This document shows, piece after piece, positions 42,347-53,476 of a stretch of 64,000 bases of DNA. Position numbers and translations under genes: made by a program. The notes under the pieces are model-generated. The model was given only the letters and a program-made list of their open reading frames with translations, searched no databases and had not been told where the DNA came from. Numbering within the stretch: the first letter of the stretch is position 1; each line of letters begins with the position of its first letter. This DNA is from Fusarium oxysporum f. sp. lycopersici 4287. Lineage: Eukaryota; Ascomycota; Sordariomycetes; Hypocreales; Nectriaceae. The stretch is from contig NC_030994.1 in NCBI RefSeq assembly GCF_000149955.1, forward strand, positions 744,001 to 808,000. Reading direction: 5' to 3'.

Positions 42347-42730
42347 TTAAGACTCACCGTAGACAAGAGTGCCGTTGTCGTTGCCAATGCACTCAGCGAG
42401 GTTGACGTTAGCCTCAACAGGATCTCCGTCAACGGGGTTGAGGAGAGCGCGGAGGACAGGAACGTTGTCATCGCCCTCAAGTTCGAAGGTGATGTCGGAA
42501 GCAGAGCCAGAGAAGCCTTGAAGTCATTGTTAGTAGGTCAAACATATACTTTGAATGCTCGTTGACTTACCCTCGCCACCCCAGTAGAAAGCACCGTCGT
42601 TGTTGCCGATGTAGTAGTCGAGATCAAGACGAGACTCTTGAGGTTCACCATCAGCATCGTTGCACTGAGCGACGAGGATGTGACCGTCCTCAAGCTCGAT
42701 GTCAGAAGAGCTCTCGTGGAAGTTGACCAT
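42347..42730 (-). CDS. Cyanovirin-N homology (CVNH) domain protein
   Basis: Two exons, 42730-42571 and 42516-42347, give 109 aa, the standard length of a single-domain fungal CVNH. The two internal repeats are visible: SSSDIELEDGHILVAQC...LDLDYYIGNNDGAFYW and a second copy ASDITFELEGD...VNLAECIGNDNGTLVY. The start is MVNFHESS and there is no signal peptide. CVNH proteins bind oligomannose-type glycans; the role in filamentous fungi is not settled. A GTGAGT overlaps the last codons, so a third exon is possible but not needed. Confidence 0.88.
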
Positions 42731-43497
42731 TTTGGTTGATTTGAATGTGAATGAAGCAAAGAAGTGTGATTTGAAGTTGTGGATGCAGAAGTCAAGTCAA
42801 AGAGTTGAGGACTATATATATCATTGACAGTGATTCACGAGAGGCCTCGCGCATGCACCTCCGCACAAAAGCCAAGACCCTCCAAGACCGAGTGAACCGC
42901 GAGAAAACGATTTTGAAGCTGCCACGACTGCAATGCACATGCAATGCAGAGTAAGAGTCCACTTCTTACAAGGACCCCTGAATATCCATCTCCATCCAAA
43001 AGCGCGCGGTTGACGAGACCCCACTAAGGCGCATACACGGCTCGGCACGACGAGTATTGGATAACAGATACTTTTGACTAAGGAGGCCTCTTTCTAAAGG
43101 AATCTCCCAGTGATGAAACATGTTTCACAACGTTATAGGACTTTTGCTGGTGGTGGTGGTGAGCTTACTCTGCTGTAGGGAGGAGTTGTTAGGGGGGCTG
43201 TGCGGTGAGCAGAGAGGGTCTTGGCGGTGGGACGCAATCCAATTATCGATAAACCCTTGGCATCAAGAAAGTCTTGGCTTGAGGGGCTCCGATTACCGTG
43301 GACCGGGTAGGTACTTGTGTATGACAATAAATATGAGACCACTTTTAAGTTGACAATATTACGAGATGGCAAATAGACACGAGAGCTCGGGTGGGTCTGG
43401 ATGGAGATATTATTTCGGTCAATTTGTGATAAGATAACCACAGAGTACTCACTCATTCCATCATGACGACTAAAGGCAAACCATCTGGCAACATAAC
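42731..43497. other. Intergenic stretch, nothing recognised
   Basis: Promoter of the CVNH gene and 3' region of the transporter gene. A CCACCACCACC-like run (minus strand) near 43148-43160 is low complexity. Confidence 0.4.
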
Positions 43498-45305
43498 CTA
43501 GTAACCCTGCCATCGAAGAACCTGTTCTGCTGTAGCAATCCTCATACGCTTTCCAAACATCCAGAGAGGAACAGTCAACAACGAGAAAAGACCCATCAGC
43601 AGTCCGAAAATACCAAATGGCTCAGCTGCTCCCTTCTGGTGAACCCAGTCAGCCACGAAGAAGGTCCATGCAAAGGCGATGATGGAACGGAGAATGGTGA
43701 CCATGGTGAAGCAATCGGCTGCCAACGAGTGATAAGAGTCGATCAACTACGAAGGATTAGTATAAATGACGAGGTTGATGATGGTTTGGAGACTTACGTA
43801 GTTGAATCCAACAGATGGAACTTGCATCAGACCAAAAGTGAGCATTCCATATCCGACTTGAAGTCCAACCCAGGCATGACCACCAGGGTTCTTGGCACAG
43901 AATCCAAACACCAACAAACCTCCAGTAGCGATGAAGAGAGGGAAGAAGAGAGTCGGCAATCGGTCCTCAGATTCAGCGACACCATTTCGTGTCTTGCTGG
44001 CCTTCTTGACAAGTCTGCCATCAGCAAGCATGAAAGTGTAGATATATCCAATGACACCGCCGATGACAGCACCAATGTTGATAAGACCAGCGTTAGCCTT
44101 CCAGAGATAAGGTGGGCTCGCCATGAGTTGGGGTCCGATTGTAGAAATTGTGACGATACCGCCGACGAGGCCAGCGTAGTGAAGCATCACCACCCAAGTA
44201 CCAGGAAAAGCAAGAGTCTTCCACGGCTGGATGAATTGCCTCAGAAGACTTCCTCGAGGCTTGATGAAGCCCAAAGACTGAACATAGGTGAAAGGGGAGT
44301 AAGAAGTTTGCTGTTCACCCACGCTGACAGACTGCTTATCCTCGACGTGTTCATTATTGCCAAACTGAGCATTCTTCTCAGCCTCGGGGTTTGTGACGCC
44401 TTCGACTGGTGCACTTCGCGTATACAGGGTCTCGGGGACGAAGAAGATGACGCCGACGAGGCAAGCGGCTGATAGAGCGAGACAGACCCAGAAGATCATC
44501 TTCCAGCCTTGCTCGAACACGATGTAACCTCCGGAGATACCACCTGCGAGGGGTCCGACGACAAGCATGATGGTGTAGACGGCCTAGTCACGGTATGTCA
44601 GCAATCGGCGGTCGGTCTTGGTGTTAGAAGGGTTGAATACCATGGCTCGTCCACGTTGGTGAATAGGAAACATATCTCCAATAAGCGCAGGAGCAACTGT
44701 ATCTGCTGCAGCACCTCCAATGCCTTGGAAAGCACGAGCCGCGAGAAGAGAGTCATATGAAGTCGCAAGTGCACACCAAAGCGTGCTGAATGTGAGGAGC
44801 GTCGTAGCGAGAATGAGAACTGGCCGTCGTCCCATCCAGTTGGACATGGGAACCCACCAGATGTTGGCCGCACCGAGGAAGAGGATATGGATCTGCATTC
44901 CATCAGCATACGCTCCAAGCGGTACTGGAGTGGTAAAAACTTACAGCAATCAAGATAGAGAGCTGAGAGAGAGACCTCGGATCCTTCGGAAAGATCATAG
45001 GCCATAGCTGAAACGCAGGTGCGATAATACCACTCGTGTAATTCGCGGTAAAAGCATAAAGCGACGCGACGCTCAGTGCAGCGATTTTATGCCACCTCGG
45101 AAAATTGAGAGGATCTCGAGGATCATCCGTAGCATGTATGCTAATAACCGCATGGCTCGCGTCTTCCTGCTCCCCTTTTCACCGTTAGTCTCGCTTTTTT
45201 CACGCGTCGGGAGAAAATCTCACGATGAATCTGGACTGTGCCAGGAGGCGTTGCAGCCTCGACTTCATGCGAAGACAACGCAAAGGCTTCCTTGAAAGAG
45301 ACCAT
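43498..45305 (-). CDS. MFS transporter (drug:H+ antiporter type)
   Basis: Five exons (45305-45224, 45174-44945, 44892-44641, 44583-43798, 43746-43498) join in frame to 532 aa; the first acceptor (AAG) is the least certain. A cytosolic N-terminus contains DDPRDPLNFPRWHK, a common start of fungal MFS multidrug-type carriers. Membrane segments follow, with NWMGRRPVL (the loop 2-3 signature), AARAFQGIGG, and VVGPLAGGISGGY. A long charged loop in the middle separates the two six-helix halves. It should move a small organic compound across the plasma membrane, plausibly the cluster's substrate or product. Confidence 0.9.
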
Positions 45306-46435
45306 CTTGAGTGTTGCAGCTAGGGGTGATGTTTTTGCAATTTTGTATCGTAGGCCATGGTCAATTAAGTACTCCTCGATGCCCCCCTCTCTCCTCACAC
45401 TCTCTCCTCCACGTTACCCCGGATTACCCCATGGGCTGTAAAGTTTGTAACCGAGATGCAATCTAGATCACTGGGGTATTTGCCGCACGAACCAACCAGA
45501 TAGATCAGATACTTTGGTGGCGTTACAGACTTGACTTGTTCTGGGAGTGTCAGTTGGCGATGGGGTCGGGTTGTCCTCCACTTTCCCGGTGGTCCTCTCG
45601 GGACGTGGGATAGTTACAAATCAATATCAATGAGAGGGAATCGCGTATTTGGACTCACATGCCAGTAATTGACCAGCTTTAAACCCTTGAATAAACCTTG
45701 AATCGAATACTAAAGTAAGGTTGGACGATATGACTTGTGTATATGACTCGACAACCAGGGTTCTTGTGGTCTGGTCTGTGTCTCTGGCTGTTATGGCGCA
45801 TCAGGAAAAGGGTTCCTTGATTTGCCACAGTTGCTGAATGCCAGCGTAGATACTTCTCTCATCACGTACAAATATGTAGAAAAGACGGGCGAGGTAACCA
45901 AAGATACGTGACGCAGCCGATACTCATCTGAGAGACGGGGGTCGAACGTCAGCGATGACTTTGCAGACAGCCCCTAGAGTATTGATATTTACGAGCCCAA
46001 TGTCACATTTCTGCCAAGGGTACGCCAGATGATGATTGCTATGCGAGACTCCCCGTGTTTGGTGTCGCAACACCTGCCTGCTGCATGTTCCTGTATATTT
46101 TGAACCGGCCTTGCCAACTCATCTTTTGTGCAGCCACAGAAGGTCTGGTCGACGGGATCGCTAGCGTTAAGCTGCCGGCTGGGGAATGAAGCGCCTTAGA
46201 CATGGTGATATGAGGAAAGGAGTATTGGTATTGTATATCCTTCGTATCTTGAGGTCAAGGTAGATAGTGCAACGCCCTGTGCATCTGGCGTTTTAACTGG
46301 GTGTTGTCCCAGGCTTTCTAAATTCTGTAGTGATTCATGGCCAGAGTAGCGGGCTGCCAGGTATTGAGTTCGCCAATAGCTGTTGGCCAATCTCCCTTCA
46401 TAGGCGTTTGCCGTGAAAAACCCCATGCTATTGTT
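45306..46435. other. 1.1-kb intergenic region with weak 13-mer relatives
   Basis: CTCCTCCACGTTACCCCGG near 45405-45425 and TCGGGACGTGGGA near 45599 resemble the shared 13-mer. A minus-strand frame at 46196-46426 has no recognisable features. No gene is called. Confidence 0.4.
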
Positions 46436-47041
46436 TCAACCTATCCTTTGCTTCCTCCTCACCCAAACCTCTTTATCGGTCGATAATTTCTCTCTCTCGT
46501 TTATATCGGTGGATTCCGTTTCTTTTATATCCCTGATTTCGACCTCCCAGGTCTTGAGTCTGTAACTGCCTCGATCTGACATGCCTGTGAACAAATCAAA
46601 GGACCAGCCGTGATTTGGACACAGCACTCCAGCACTAAGTACAACGCCAAAGTCTTCAATGTCGAACGGTGTCCCTTTTGAAAGAGGGTATTGGCTATGC
46701 GGGCATGACTAGGCAGACACCCTGATTAGCCCCTGCAAACACTTTTCTTGTGGACATTTGCTCACATGGTCGATTGCATGAAATTTGCCTTTGTATTGAA
46801 ACACAAGCACCTGATCAGCAAGTGATTCCCATGAGGAATCATCGCCAACATGAACTTCTTTTGACGAGGATACATCCTCCTGCGGTATGTGAAAGGCTTT
46901 GCAGCCTGGTATTGATTTTGCGTTACACAAGCGGTGTTTTGCCAAGTTGCCTGCATCATCGTCTACATCAGGAAATGACGATGTACGGCCCACAAACGTC
47001 CATTGAGCTCCTTGCCGGGAAAATGGGTTGAAGAAATTCAT
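46436..47041 (-). CDS. Rieske [2Fe-2S] domain protein
   Basis: Two exons, 47041-46766 and 46708-46436, give 182 aa. The intron falls just before the cluster-binding motif, and splicing creates HSCPHSQYPLSKG with the first C-x-H. The second motif, LCPNHGWSFDL, supplies C-x2-H. These four ligands bind a Rieske [2Fe-2S] centre. There is no catalytic domain, so it resembles a ferredoxin or the small Rieske proteins of fungi rather than an oxygenase. It may supply electrons to a cluster enzyme, but it could equally be independent. An in-frame Met at 47122 is possible but less likely. Confidence 0.85.
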
Positions 47042-47271
47042 TTTTATAGAGATACTTTGTCGCTCAGCGATTTTGCTCCGAGTCAGAAGTCGAAAAATTG
47101 CTCTTATCATGGCGCGGAGCAAATTCCTCTAGAACATGTGACATGTCACGTGGACGGAATACATCTATCAACGGAACAGACAGTCTGCAAATACTGTCTA
47201 ATGACTGAAATACCGATACGATAGTAACGTTCATACGGAGCTCTATCATAGATATTAGTGTAATCTCGTCT

Positions 47272-49805
47272 TTATCCCAACTGACGCCCAAGCATATGGA
47301 AAGAGTGAGAAAGCTCTTCATCGTCAAGAAAGATCTGCCGCGACTGCACTATCTCCCAGACCGCTCCATCCAAGGTATTCTCACATAAACCATTCCCGGC
47401 TTCTTCCAACTCCTCTTCAGATTCTTCGATAAATGTAACTGTCACTTTTGTATCAAGAAGCTCTTGTATCTGTCTCCCAGCGAGCAGCCTCCTGATCATC
47501 GGCATAAGCTCCTTGTGCATACTGCCACTCCAAAGCAAAAGAATATTCATCAGCGTCGCAGCTGTTCCAGAACATGTGTCTTCTGTCGTCGAGCAATGAA
47601 TTCGAGCTGGGATGTGTCGTAGGAAGTAACATCTAGAGCCTTCGTCGCCCTGGACAATCCTGGACTGGATGGCTTCGAAACGCGAATAGTGTGGGGAGGA
47701 AGGATTGATGTATCGCATGAAAAGGTCTTGAAGATCGGTTTCTGCCAGGATATCATATAGATACAAGGCGCAGCCAAGTGTGAGACAATATGCTTCGCGG
47801 TCGTGAATCCAATCAGTACTTGTCCCCATTGGATCAGCCGCTAGGGCTTGTTTCAGAACACTCTTTGCGAATCTCAAGCGAATCAGCTCGGGTGACATAG
47901 CGAAAAAATCAAAGTTAGGTTGAAAGACGTGTGGTGATACCAAAAACTCCAGGACTGTGTAGTGAGCAAGAGACACGTAGAGATCCTCGCCGTCAGTTGC
48001 CTCTGTGGCCTGTAATCCAGGAGATTCTTCTAACCAGCTATCGAAGATATCTCCAGGAACATATCGAACTGTTATGAGACAGCTGCATATCTCCTTTAAA
48101 TATTCAAGGTCAATAACGGACTTTTGACCTCTGGTTTCTGAACCGAAATGCTCATATGTGACTGCTGACAGAAGCAAATTCGCATTCACACCAACGTGAT
48201 AAACCCAAGCAGCCTGCGAATGGCCAATGATCCAAGTGAGAATACAACGAACTAGCGGTCTATCTTCTTCAGGGATTGCTTCGAAGATTCTGACGTAAGT
48301 TACACTCAAATCTTTAGGTAGGTTGGAAAGGAGTTGCTGGAGTTTCGACTGGTCGCGAAGTCGCTCTATAGCTTGAATTTGACAGTCAGCCCATCGAAAC
48401 CTTGTAACTTTAAGTTAGCACAGTTAGAAGAAAGGTAATTCTTTAATCGTCTCCTAGTGAAAGGGAGTTCTCACATTCCTTGGGCCATGGAAGCCAGAAC
48501 TTCCTCAATTTCGTTGAATCGCACGTGCCATCTCTTCAGTCGATTACTAGATCTGAGTCTGGAGTGCACAAATCTTCGAATATCAGCATCGACCATTGGG
48601 TTCGACATTGATATGCTTGTTGATATCTGAGTCAATGATTGTTCTATGTCGAAGTATTGCCGGCTTGTCGCTAATATCCTGATCTTTTCAAAACGCTTAT
48701 CGACTGTTATTGTCTGAATCAGCAACAAAAGATCTTCTCGTGGAGTACTCTCGTCAAGCGCATCGATGATGATATACAAGACGTCAAGTTTGTTCACCAC
48801 AATTTCTAATATTTCTTCCAATTCTGTGGTGGTAGGTTCGCAGCCATGGTCGTGAAGTCGTTTTAACTCAGATGGTATCCAGCTAATTTGTCGACATACA
48901 TGGCCAATGATCCAGCTCAGGAATGGCACCGTTTCGTCCTGATTGTGAGAGTAATGGCAGTAGTAGTAGCTGCAAACACTACCATTGGCTGGCTTGCATA
49001 GCATTTCCAGTTCTTCGATGACATATGATGCCAGAACTGTTTTTCCTGAACCAGGGAGCCCATGTATCCAAATGAGTCTAGTTTCAGAGGTCAGTGACAA
49101 CCAAGCCTTCCACTGGGAAGAATTGGTGACCCATGCAGTCGTCAAAGGCTCATGTTTGTTGAATGCTATGTTGTGAAGAGATGATGGGTTTGTTCGCTCA
49201 AGCCATCGGATGATCTCCCGAATTTCGGACTCTTTGAGTATGTCAGTTTATTCCAGGCATCAATCGAGATCACCGACCTGACATGGTGCCTTGTAGCCTT
49301 TCGATCCCCATCCTGATTTCTTTCAGTTCCCGGCTGGACAAACTCCGTTAGCCTCGACTTCCTAACGGTCCTTGCAGACTAACCTCATGTCACCAGACAT
49401 GGCTAACAGTAAAGTAGCCTTATGGTGTGATATCTCGGCCAGCAGCTTTCTGACTTTCGATTGCTTCAGAGGCCATGCGAGGTCAGCTAACGCTATCTTA
49501 TGCCGCTTGTCTGTCTGATATTGGTCCATGGTTGGTGGGAGAAGAGCCTCGAGTGAAGCAAGACAGCTGTGGCAAGACTTGATAGGTCCATTTTTTTCAT
49601 GAAGATTTGGCACGAGGCTCGTCGCACTTGATTCGCCAATACTGTCGATGATGGCTCTTAGCGACGTAGCCTCGCCCAATATCATCTGGATGTCTTTTGG
49701 TGCATCTTCAACAGCCTCGATATAGTGCTTGCATGTGCGAATGATGCGGTCGACGAGGCCGATGAAGGCCAGGACGCTGGCCCCGATAGATAATGGATCA
49801 GCCAT
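47272..49805 (-). CDS. NACHT-domain STAND protein (NLR-like)
   Basis: Four exons (49805-49384, 49333-49278, 49231-48475, 48400-47272) join in frame to 787 aa. Residues 1-130 are a helical N-terminal domain (MADPLSIGASVLAFIGLVDRI) of the HeLo-like/fungal STAND type. The NACHT domain has P-loop IHGLPGSGKT, Walker B LYIIIDALDE, and a sensor RILATSRQ. A helical region with LRDQSKLQQLLSNLPKDLSVTYVRIFEAIP and WIIGHSQ is the family's usual linker. No ankyrin, WD or TPR repeats are seen, so the sensor end is short. It is expected to be a signal-induced oligomerising ATPase. Confidence 0.88.
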
Positions 49806-50416
49806 GGAAACTGCCCAATACTTATTTGTTGTAAACACAAAACAGCATATTATTTGGTGACTTTGGCAGAAACCTAGCCCGTACTCACCTCTGATCAATC
49901 GCCGTGATCTTGAGTAGAGGGGTAGCTGAATGGGCTGCATATGAAACACGTGGCGCTGTCAGATTAGGTCGATTAGCTAGCTGTAGGGCTGAGTTTGATG
50001 TCAGATGCAATAAAAGCCGATTTCTTGGGTGACTTCGGCTCAAGGAATATAATGAATTCCGGTATGTTCCCTTTTGGACTACTGTATCTGTGATTGTGAC
50101 GGCCTTGATGTGGCAGCCCAACTTGTTTGGAGAAGACGTCGTCGTTATGGCTTAGACTCTCTGCCAGCGATGCTTCTTAAATACAAGAGAGGATAACTTT
50201 TTATCAACAGCTCGTATTCTTCTACCCTAAAATCTCCCAAATTGGATACTAATTCCATCTATCTAACAACACAACAATCCCCAAGCCAGCTAGTTTTTAC
50301 CAAAATGAGCTCTAGAAAGCATATACGGGAACACGCCATTACGTTAAAACATCTCGCCAAAACGTATAACAAATGTCCTCCTTGCATATCCATCCTTAGT
50401 CCCTCATTTCCTCCTT
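49806..50416. other. Spacer between NACHT gene and repeat protein, nothing recognised
   Basis: Promoter of the NACHT gene and 3' region of the next gene on the same strand. Confidence 0.4.
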
Positions 50417-51466
50417 CTACTTCTTCTCAGTGGTCTTCTTGGTTCGAATGATCGGTCCATTGTGCTGAGTTCCGTGGACCTCAGGTCCATTACCAGAAAG
50501 CCATAACATCGCCATCGGGCTGTTCCATGTGTCGCCGCTCGTATCAGGCATGACCCAGTCGGTGCCACTCTCAATCTCGATAACATTTCCATTGTGTTGG
50601 TCACCGTATCCAATCTTGGTCGAGTTGTTGTAGACTAAGGGGTTCGTCTGTCGTGGATTCTTAGTGGATAGCTTTGCAGCCATCTCAGCATCGACCTCGA
50701 TTACTCTTCCATTTCTCTGATTAATACCAGAAGCTGCGAACGCATTGTTGTAATTCACGCTGTTGGGCTCAGGCTTGCGCTCGTTGTGCTTCATGGGCTT
50801 GGATGTGGAGGAATCGTTCCGGTCTGGAGTAGAAGCATTACCGTGGGCAGAAGGTGGCTGGTTCGAAAAGACATTTGCAGTCATGCTGGAGGCTAGGAGC
50901 GAGCTGATGAAATGGTTGTAAGAATGAACATCTGGTGCAGGGCCTGGAGTGTTCGGGTTGTAGGCGAAGACTGTGTATTCGCCCTGAATCAACGGAGCCG
51001 AAAAGTTTGTGAAAGGAGACTCGGGAGCCGGAGGGTTCGGCGACTTCTTCTCGGCCATGACTTGTATGTCGGTCTGTATTTGATACAAGGCTTTGGATTG
51101 TATCTGCTCAATGGCCAAAGACAGGTTGCTCTTCTGCCTCTCGAGTCTTACAAAGATATCAACAAGATCTTGTTCTCTATACAAGAAGCCCCAGGTGCGA
51201 AGGACTCTGCTTTTGCGGAGTAAAGAATTTAAGCAGTTGTTGTTGATGATAAAAAGAAGAGCATCAGTCTGTGTCCCAATCTCGGGGGTCTGAAGAAGGG
51301 GGTTCTCAGAGATACTGGTAGAAAGACTCTGAAGTTCTTGGAGCTGCTCGTGGTACCGTTTCAGCGTCGACGCTCCCCCTTTTATCTTTCTCATGACATC
51401 TATCAGTGAAAAACATGCGACACCAAGCTGGCTCGCCGACGCCGCGACCCCAAGAATCTCTGCCAT
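50417..51466 (-). CDS. HeLo/SesA-like protein with three amyloid-like C-terminal repeats
   Basis: A single exon for 349 aa. Residues 1-135 are helical and resemble the N-terminal domains of fungal STAND proteins and their cell-death effectors (AEILGVAASASQLGVACFSL, then LKRYHEQLQELQSLS). From about 140 to 235 it is Pro/Ser/Asn-rich and probably disordered. Three imperfect repeats follow: residues 238-258 (YNN...GINQRNGRVIEV), 278-300 (YNN...GDQHNGNVIEIE) and about 324-341 (GTQHNGPIIR). The core is G-x-Q-x-N-G-x-V/I-I. The Asn/Gly/Val pattern is reminiscent of HET-s-related and sigma amyloid signalling motifs. Role inferred: effector of regulated cell death. Confidence 0.75.
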   Translation of the reverse strand: MAEILGVAASASQLGVACFSLIDVMRKIKGGASTLKRYHEQLQELQSLSTSISENPLLQTPEIGTQTDALLFIINNNCLNSLLRKSRVLRTWGFLYREQDLVDIFVRLERQKSNLSLAIEQIQSKALYQIQTDIQVMAEKKSPNPPAPESPFTNFSAPLIQGEYTVFAYNPNTPGPAPDVHSYNHFISSLLASSMTANVFSNQPPSAHGNASTPDRNDSSTSKPMKHNERKPEPNSVNYNNAFAASGINQRNGRVIEVDAEMAAKLSTKNPRQTNPLVYNNSTKIGYGDQHNGNVIEIESGTDWVMPDTSGDTWNSPMAMLWLSGNGPEVHGTQHNGPIIRTKKTTEKK

Positions 51467-53146
51467 GATAGCCTCAACTTCGAAGGCGAGGCCGTCGCGA
51501 CAAAGAGCGGTGAAGATGGTAAAGAGCCGTGAATAGCTACATCGACGACGATATCGTCTTCGGGTGGTGTGTCAGAATGCAGGAGAAATTATGGTTGTGC
51601 TAACGTGGCATAGAAATCAACCGCAGATTATGAAAATTGTGAAAAGGTGCGACCGGAAAAGAAGGCCAAGATGTGAGTATGGCATCAAGGTTTAGGCATC
51701 ATTGTGAAAATAGATTGTGAAAAAGTGTGAAAGATTGACAGCAGAGCCTCATGTGTCAGACTGCGGTGAAACCTAAGGCACTTCGAGGGGGCGAAGCAGA
51801 GTAACACGGCAGAACAAGGCTATCGATATAGAAGATTTGATACGATGATCATGAGGCGGTCTGGGACTACAAGTAGAGATTCATGGGAGAGATGAGAGAT
51901 CTTGGGTATGTTGGTGAAGTCGAGACTTGCACTTTAAGGAGGTGGCGTCGTATCGAGTATTGATTTTCGTCTCAGGAGGATAGAATGACGCTTTCAAGTG
52001 TATGTCAAGTCTTGTTGAGTAAAGAGAGAAGTTCTTGAAGTGTTTGGGTGCTCATAAACTTTCCCTGGCGATGAACCCCCAAGTTCCAGCTTCGATTGGA
52101 ATCAGTATTGCGAATGAAAGTTGACTATCGTAATCAGCCGGTGACTTGCTTCTTACACGTCGAAGCTATGTTAAATGGTACCTAGTCCCTGGCTCTAGTT
52201 AGTTCAGTAATTTTATTAAGCCCAAGAAGAGAGACCAAAATATCTTGGTATGAAAGAAGGAGTCGAAGGAAGGCAATTTTTGGGGGCCTGTCTGGAAGGG
52301 GGGCCTTGACCACGTAAGGAACTCCACGTCAATGATTATCGGAGGTGGACTGAACTTCTTCGAATTCAGCTTTCAAATCAAGGAAGTACCTAAGACAGAA
52401 ACATTGCCTGATCAAGCTGATAGTGTTGGTTCAGTTTGCTACGCCACTGTTGGTAGACAACCTGTATGACGTGACAGGTGTGGATGGATCGCTTGAAAGC
52501 TCGACTCTATAGTTTGTAGAGAGGTCCGAGAAATTATAGCATACTCTTGGATGCTCACAAGAGATCTAAACCATTTGGCAATATGTCGTTGGTAGATGTT
52601 GTGATGAGTTTGTGAAGCTGGGGAACGAAGCAAGGCATCTAACCAAGACCCGCAGTCGCTATATTACATACATATTCACCTGCACGCCCTTAATTACATG
52701 ACCCAACAATACAGATGTATGAACAAGTCACAGGTCACCTATCAATATCTCATCAATATTCCTCGAATGTAAAGATATGGTAATCGGCATGATGCTTACG
52801 ACCTCCAGTACCGCATCTTAACGATATTTGTTCGAAAGCTACTACTATATACATGTAGTAACACTTAACACGATACTATACTACACAATGAACTATTTCG
52901 AGTCTTTGGCAGATTTTCATATGTCACGATCTGGTCAGTGCTGTCATTGTTTTTGGAGAGTTTGGAGGTTTTGAGGCCCCCAACATGCGGACAGGGGTGA
53001 CTGCGCATGAATAGGAGAGGGTGTTAAGCCCTCCCAAATCACGGGTCAGCTGCCGCACACCCTTTTTTCCTCTTGGAAACTCCATTCGTCCGCAGTGTTA
53101 CCATACGATCCAACCAGTTTCCCAGCAAGGCAGCCCGTACTTCATC
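51467..53146. other. 1.7-kb region without a recognised gene
   Basis: I see no coding sequence or repeat that I can support. It is the upstream region of both the repeat protein (minus) and the small protein at 53147 (plus), so the two genes of the proposed amyloid pair are divergent across it. Confidence 0.4.
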
Positions 53147-53476
53147 ATGGTGGGGATGGCTTCCAAGGACGACAATGCGCATGTTTTGGTGTGTCCGACC
53201 AATATGAACAGCAACTGCGACCTCAAAGGCTCAACTACCAACAATGACGCCACCCATTTTGGTCCCGGAAATCAGATCAATGGAAACGTAACAAACATCA
53301 CGAACAACAACAATACCATCTACCAGTATCAATGTCCGGACCCCACAGCCCATTTGCCCAAGCAAGCACCATCCCAGCCTGCTGGGTGTCCTCGGCGGCG
53401 GTGTCGACGTAATGAGAAGTTGTTAATCGCACTCCTCGAGTACCTTGGGTCGCCCTTGCAACGGAAGAGAAAGTAA
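53147..53476 (+). CDS. Small protein with an amyloid-like GNQxNGN motif
   Basis: A frame of 109 aa from the ATG at 53147 (an upstream in-frame ATG at 53021 is less likely). The middle contains HFGPGNQINGNVTN followed by an Asn-rich run. The core G-N-Q-I-N-G-N-V matches the G-x-Q-x-N-G-x-V/I core of the repeats in the divergent neighbour at 50417. The C-terminus is Arg/Lys-rich (RRRCRRNEK and RKRK). No known domain is recognised. A signalling partner carrying one amyloid motif is the working idea. The gene call itself is moderately sure because the frame is short. Confidence 0.5.
   Translation: MVGMASKDDNAHVLVCPTNMNSNCDLKGSTTNNDATHFGPGNQINGNVTNITNNNNTIYQYQCPDPTAHLPKQAPSQPAGCPRRRCRRNEKLLIALLEYLGSPLQRKRK

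Noticed and set aside
42301..42357. Third exon of the CVNH gene through a GTGAGT donor
   Set aside because: The unspliced end Leu-Val-Tyr-Gly-Glu-Ser-stop already gives a standard-length domain; the alternative adds an unrelated tail.
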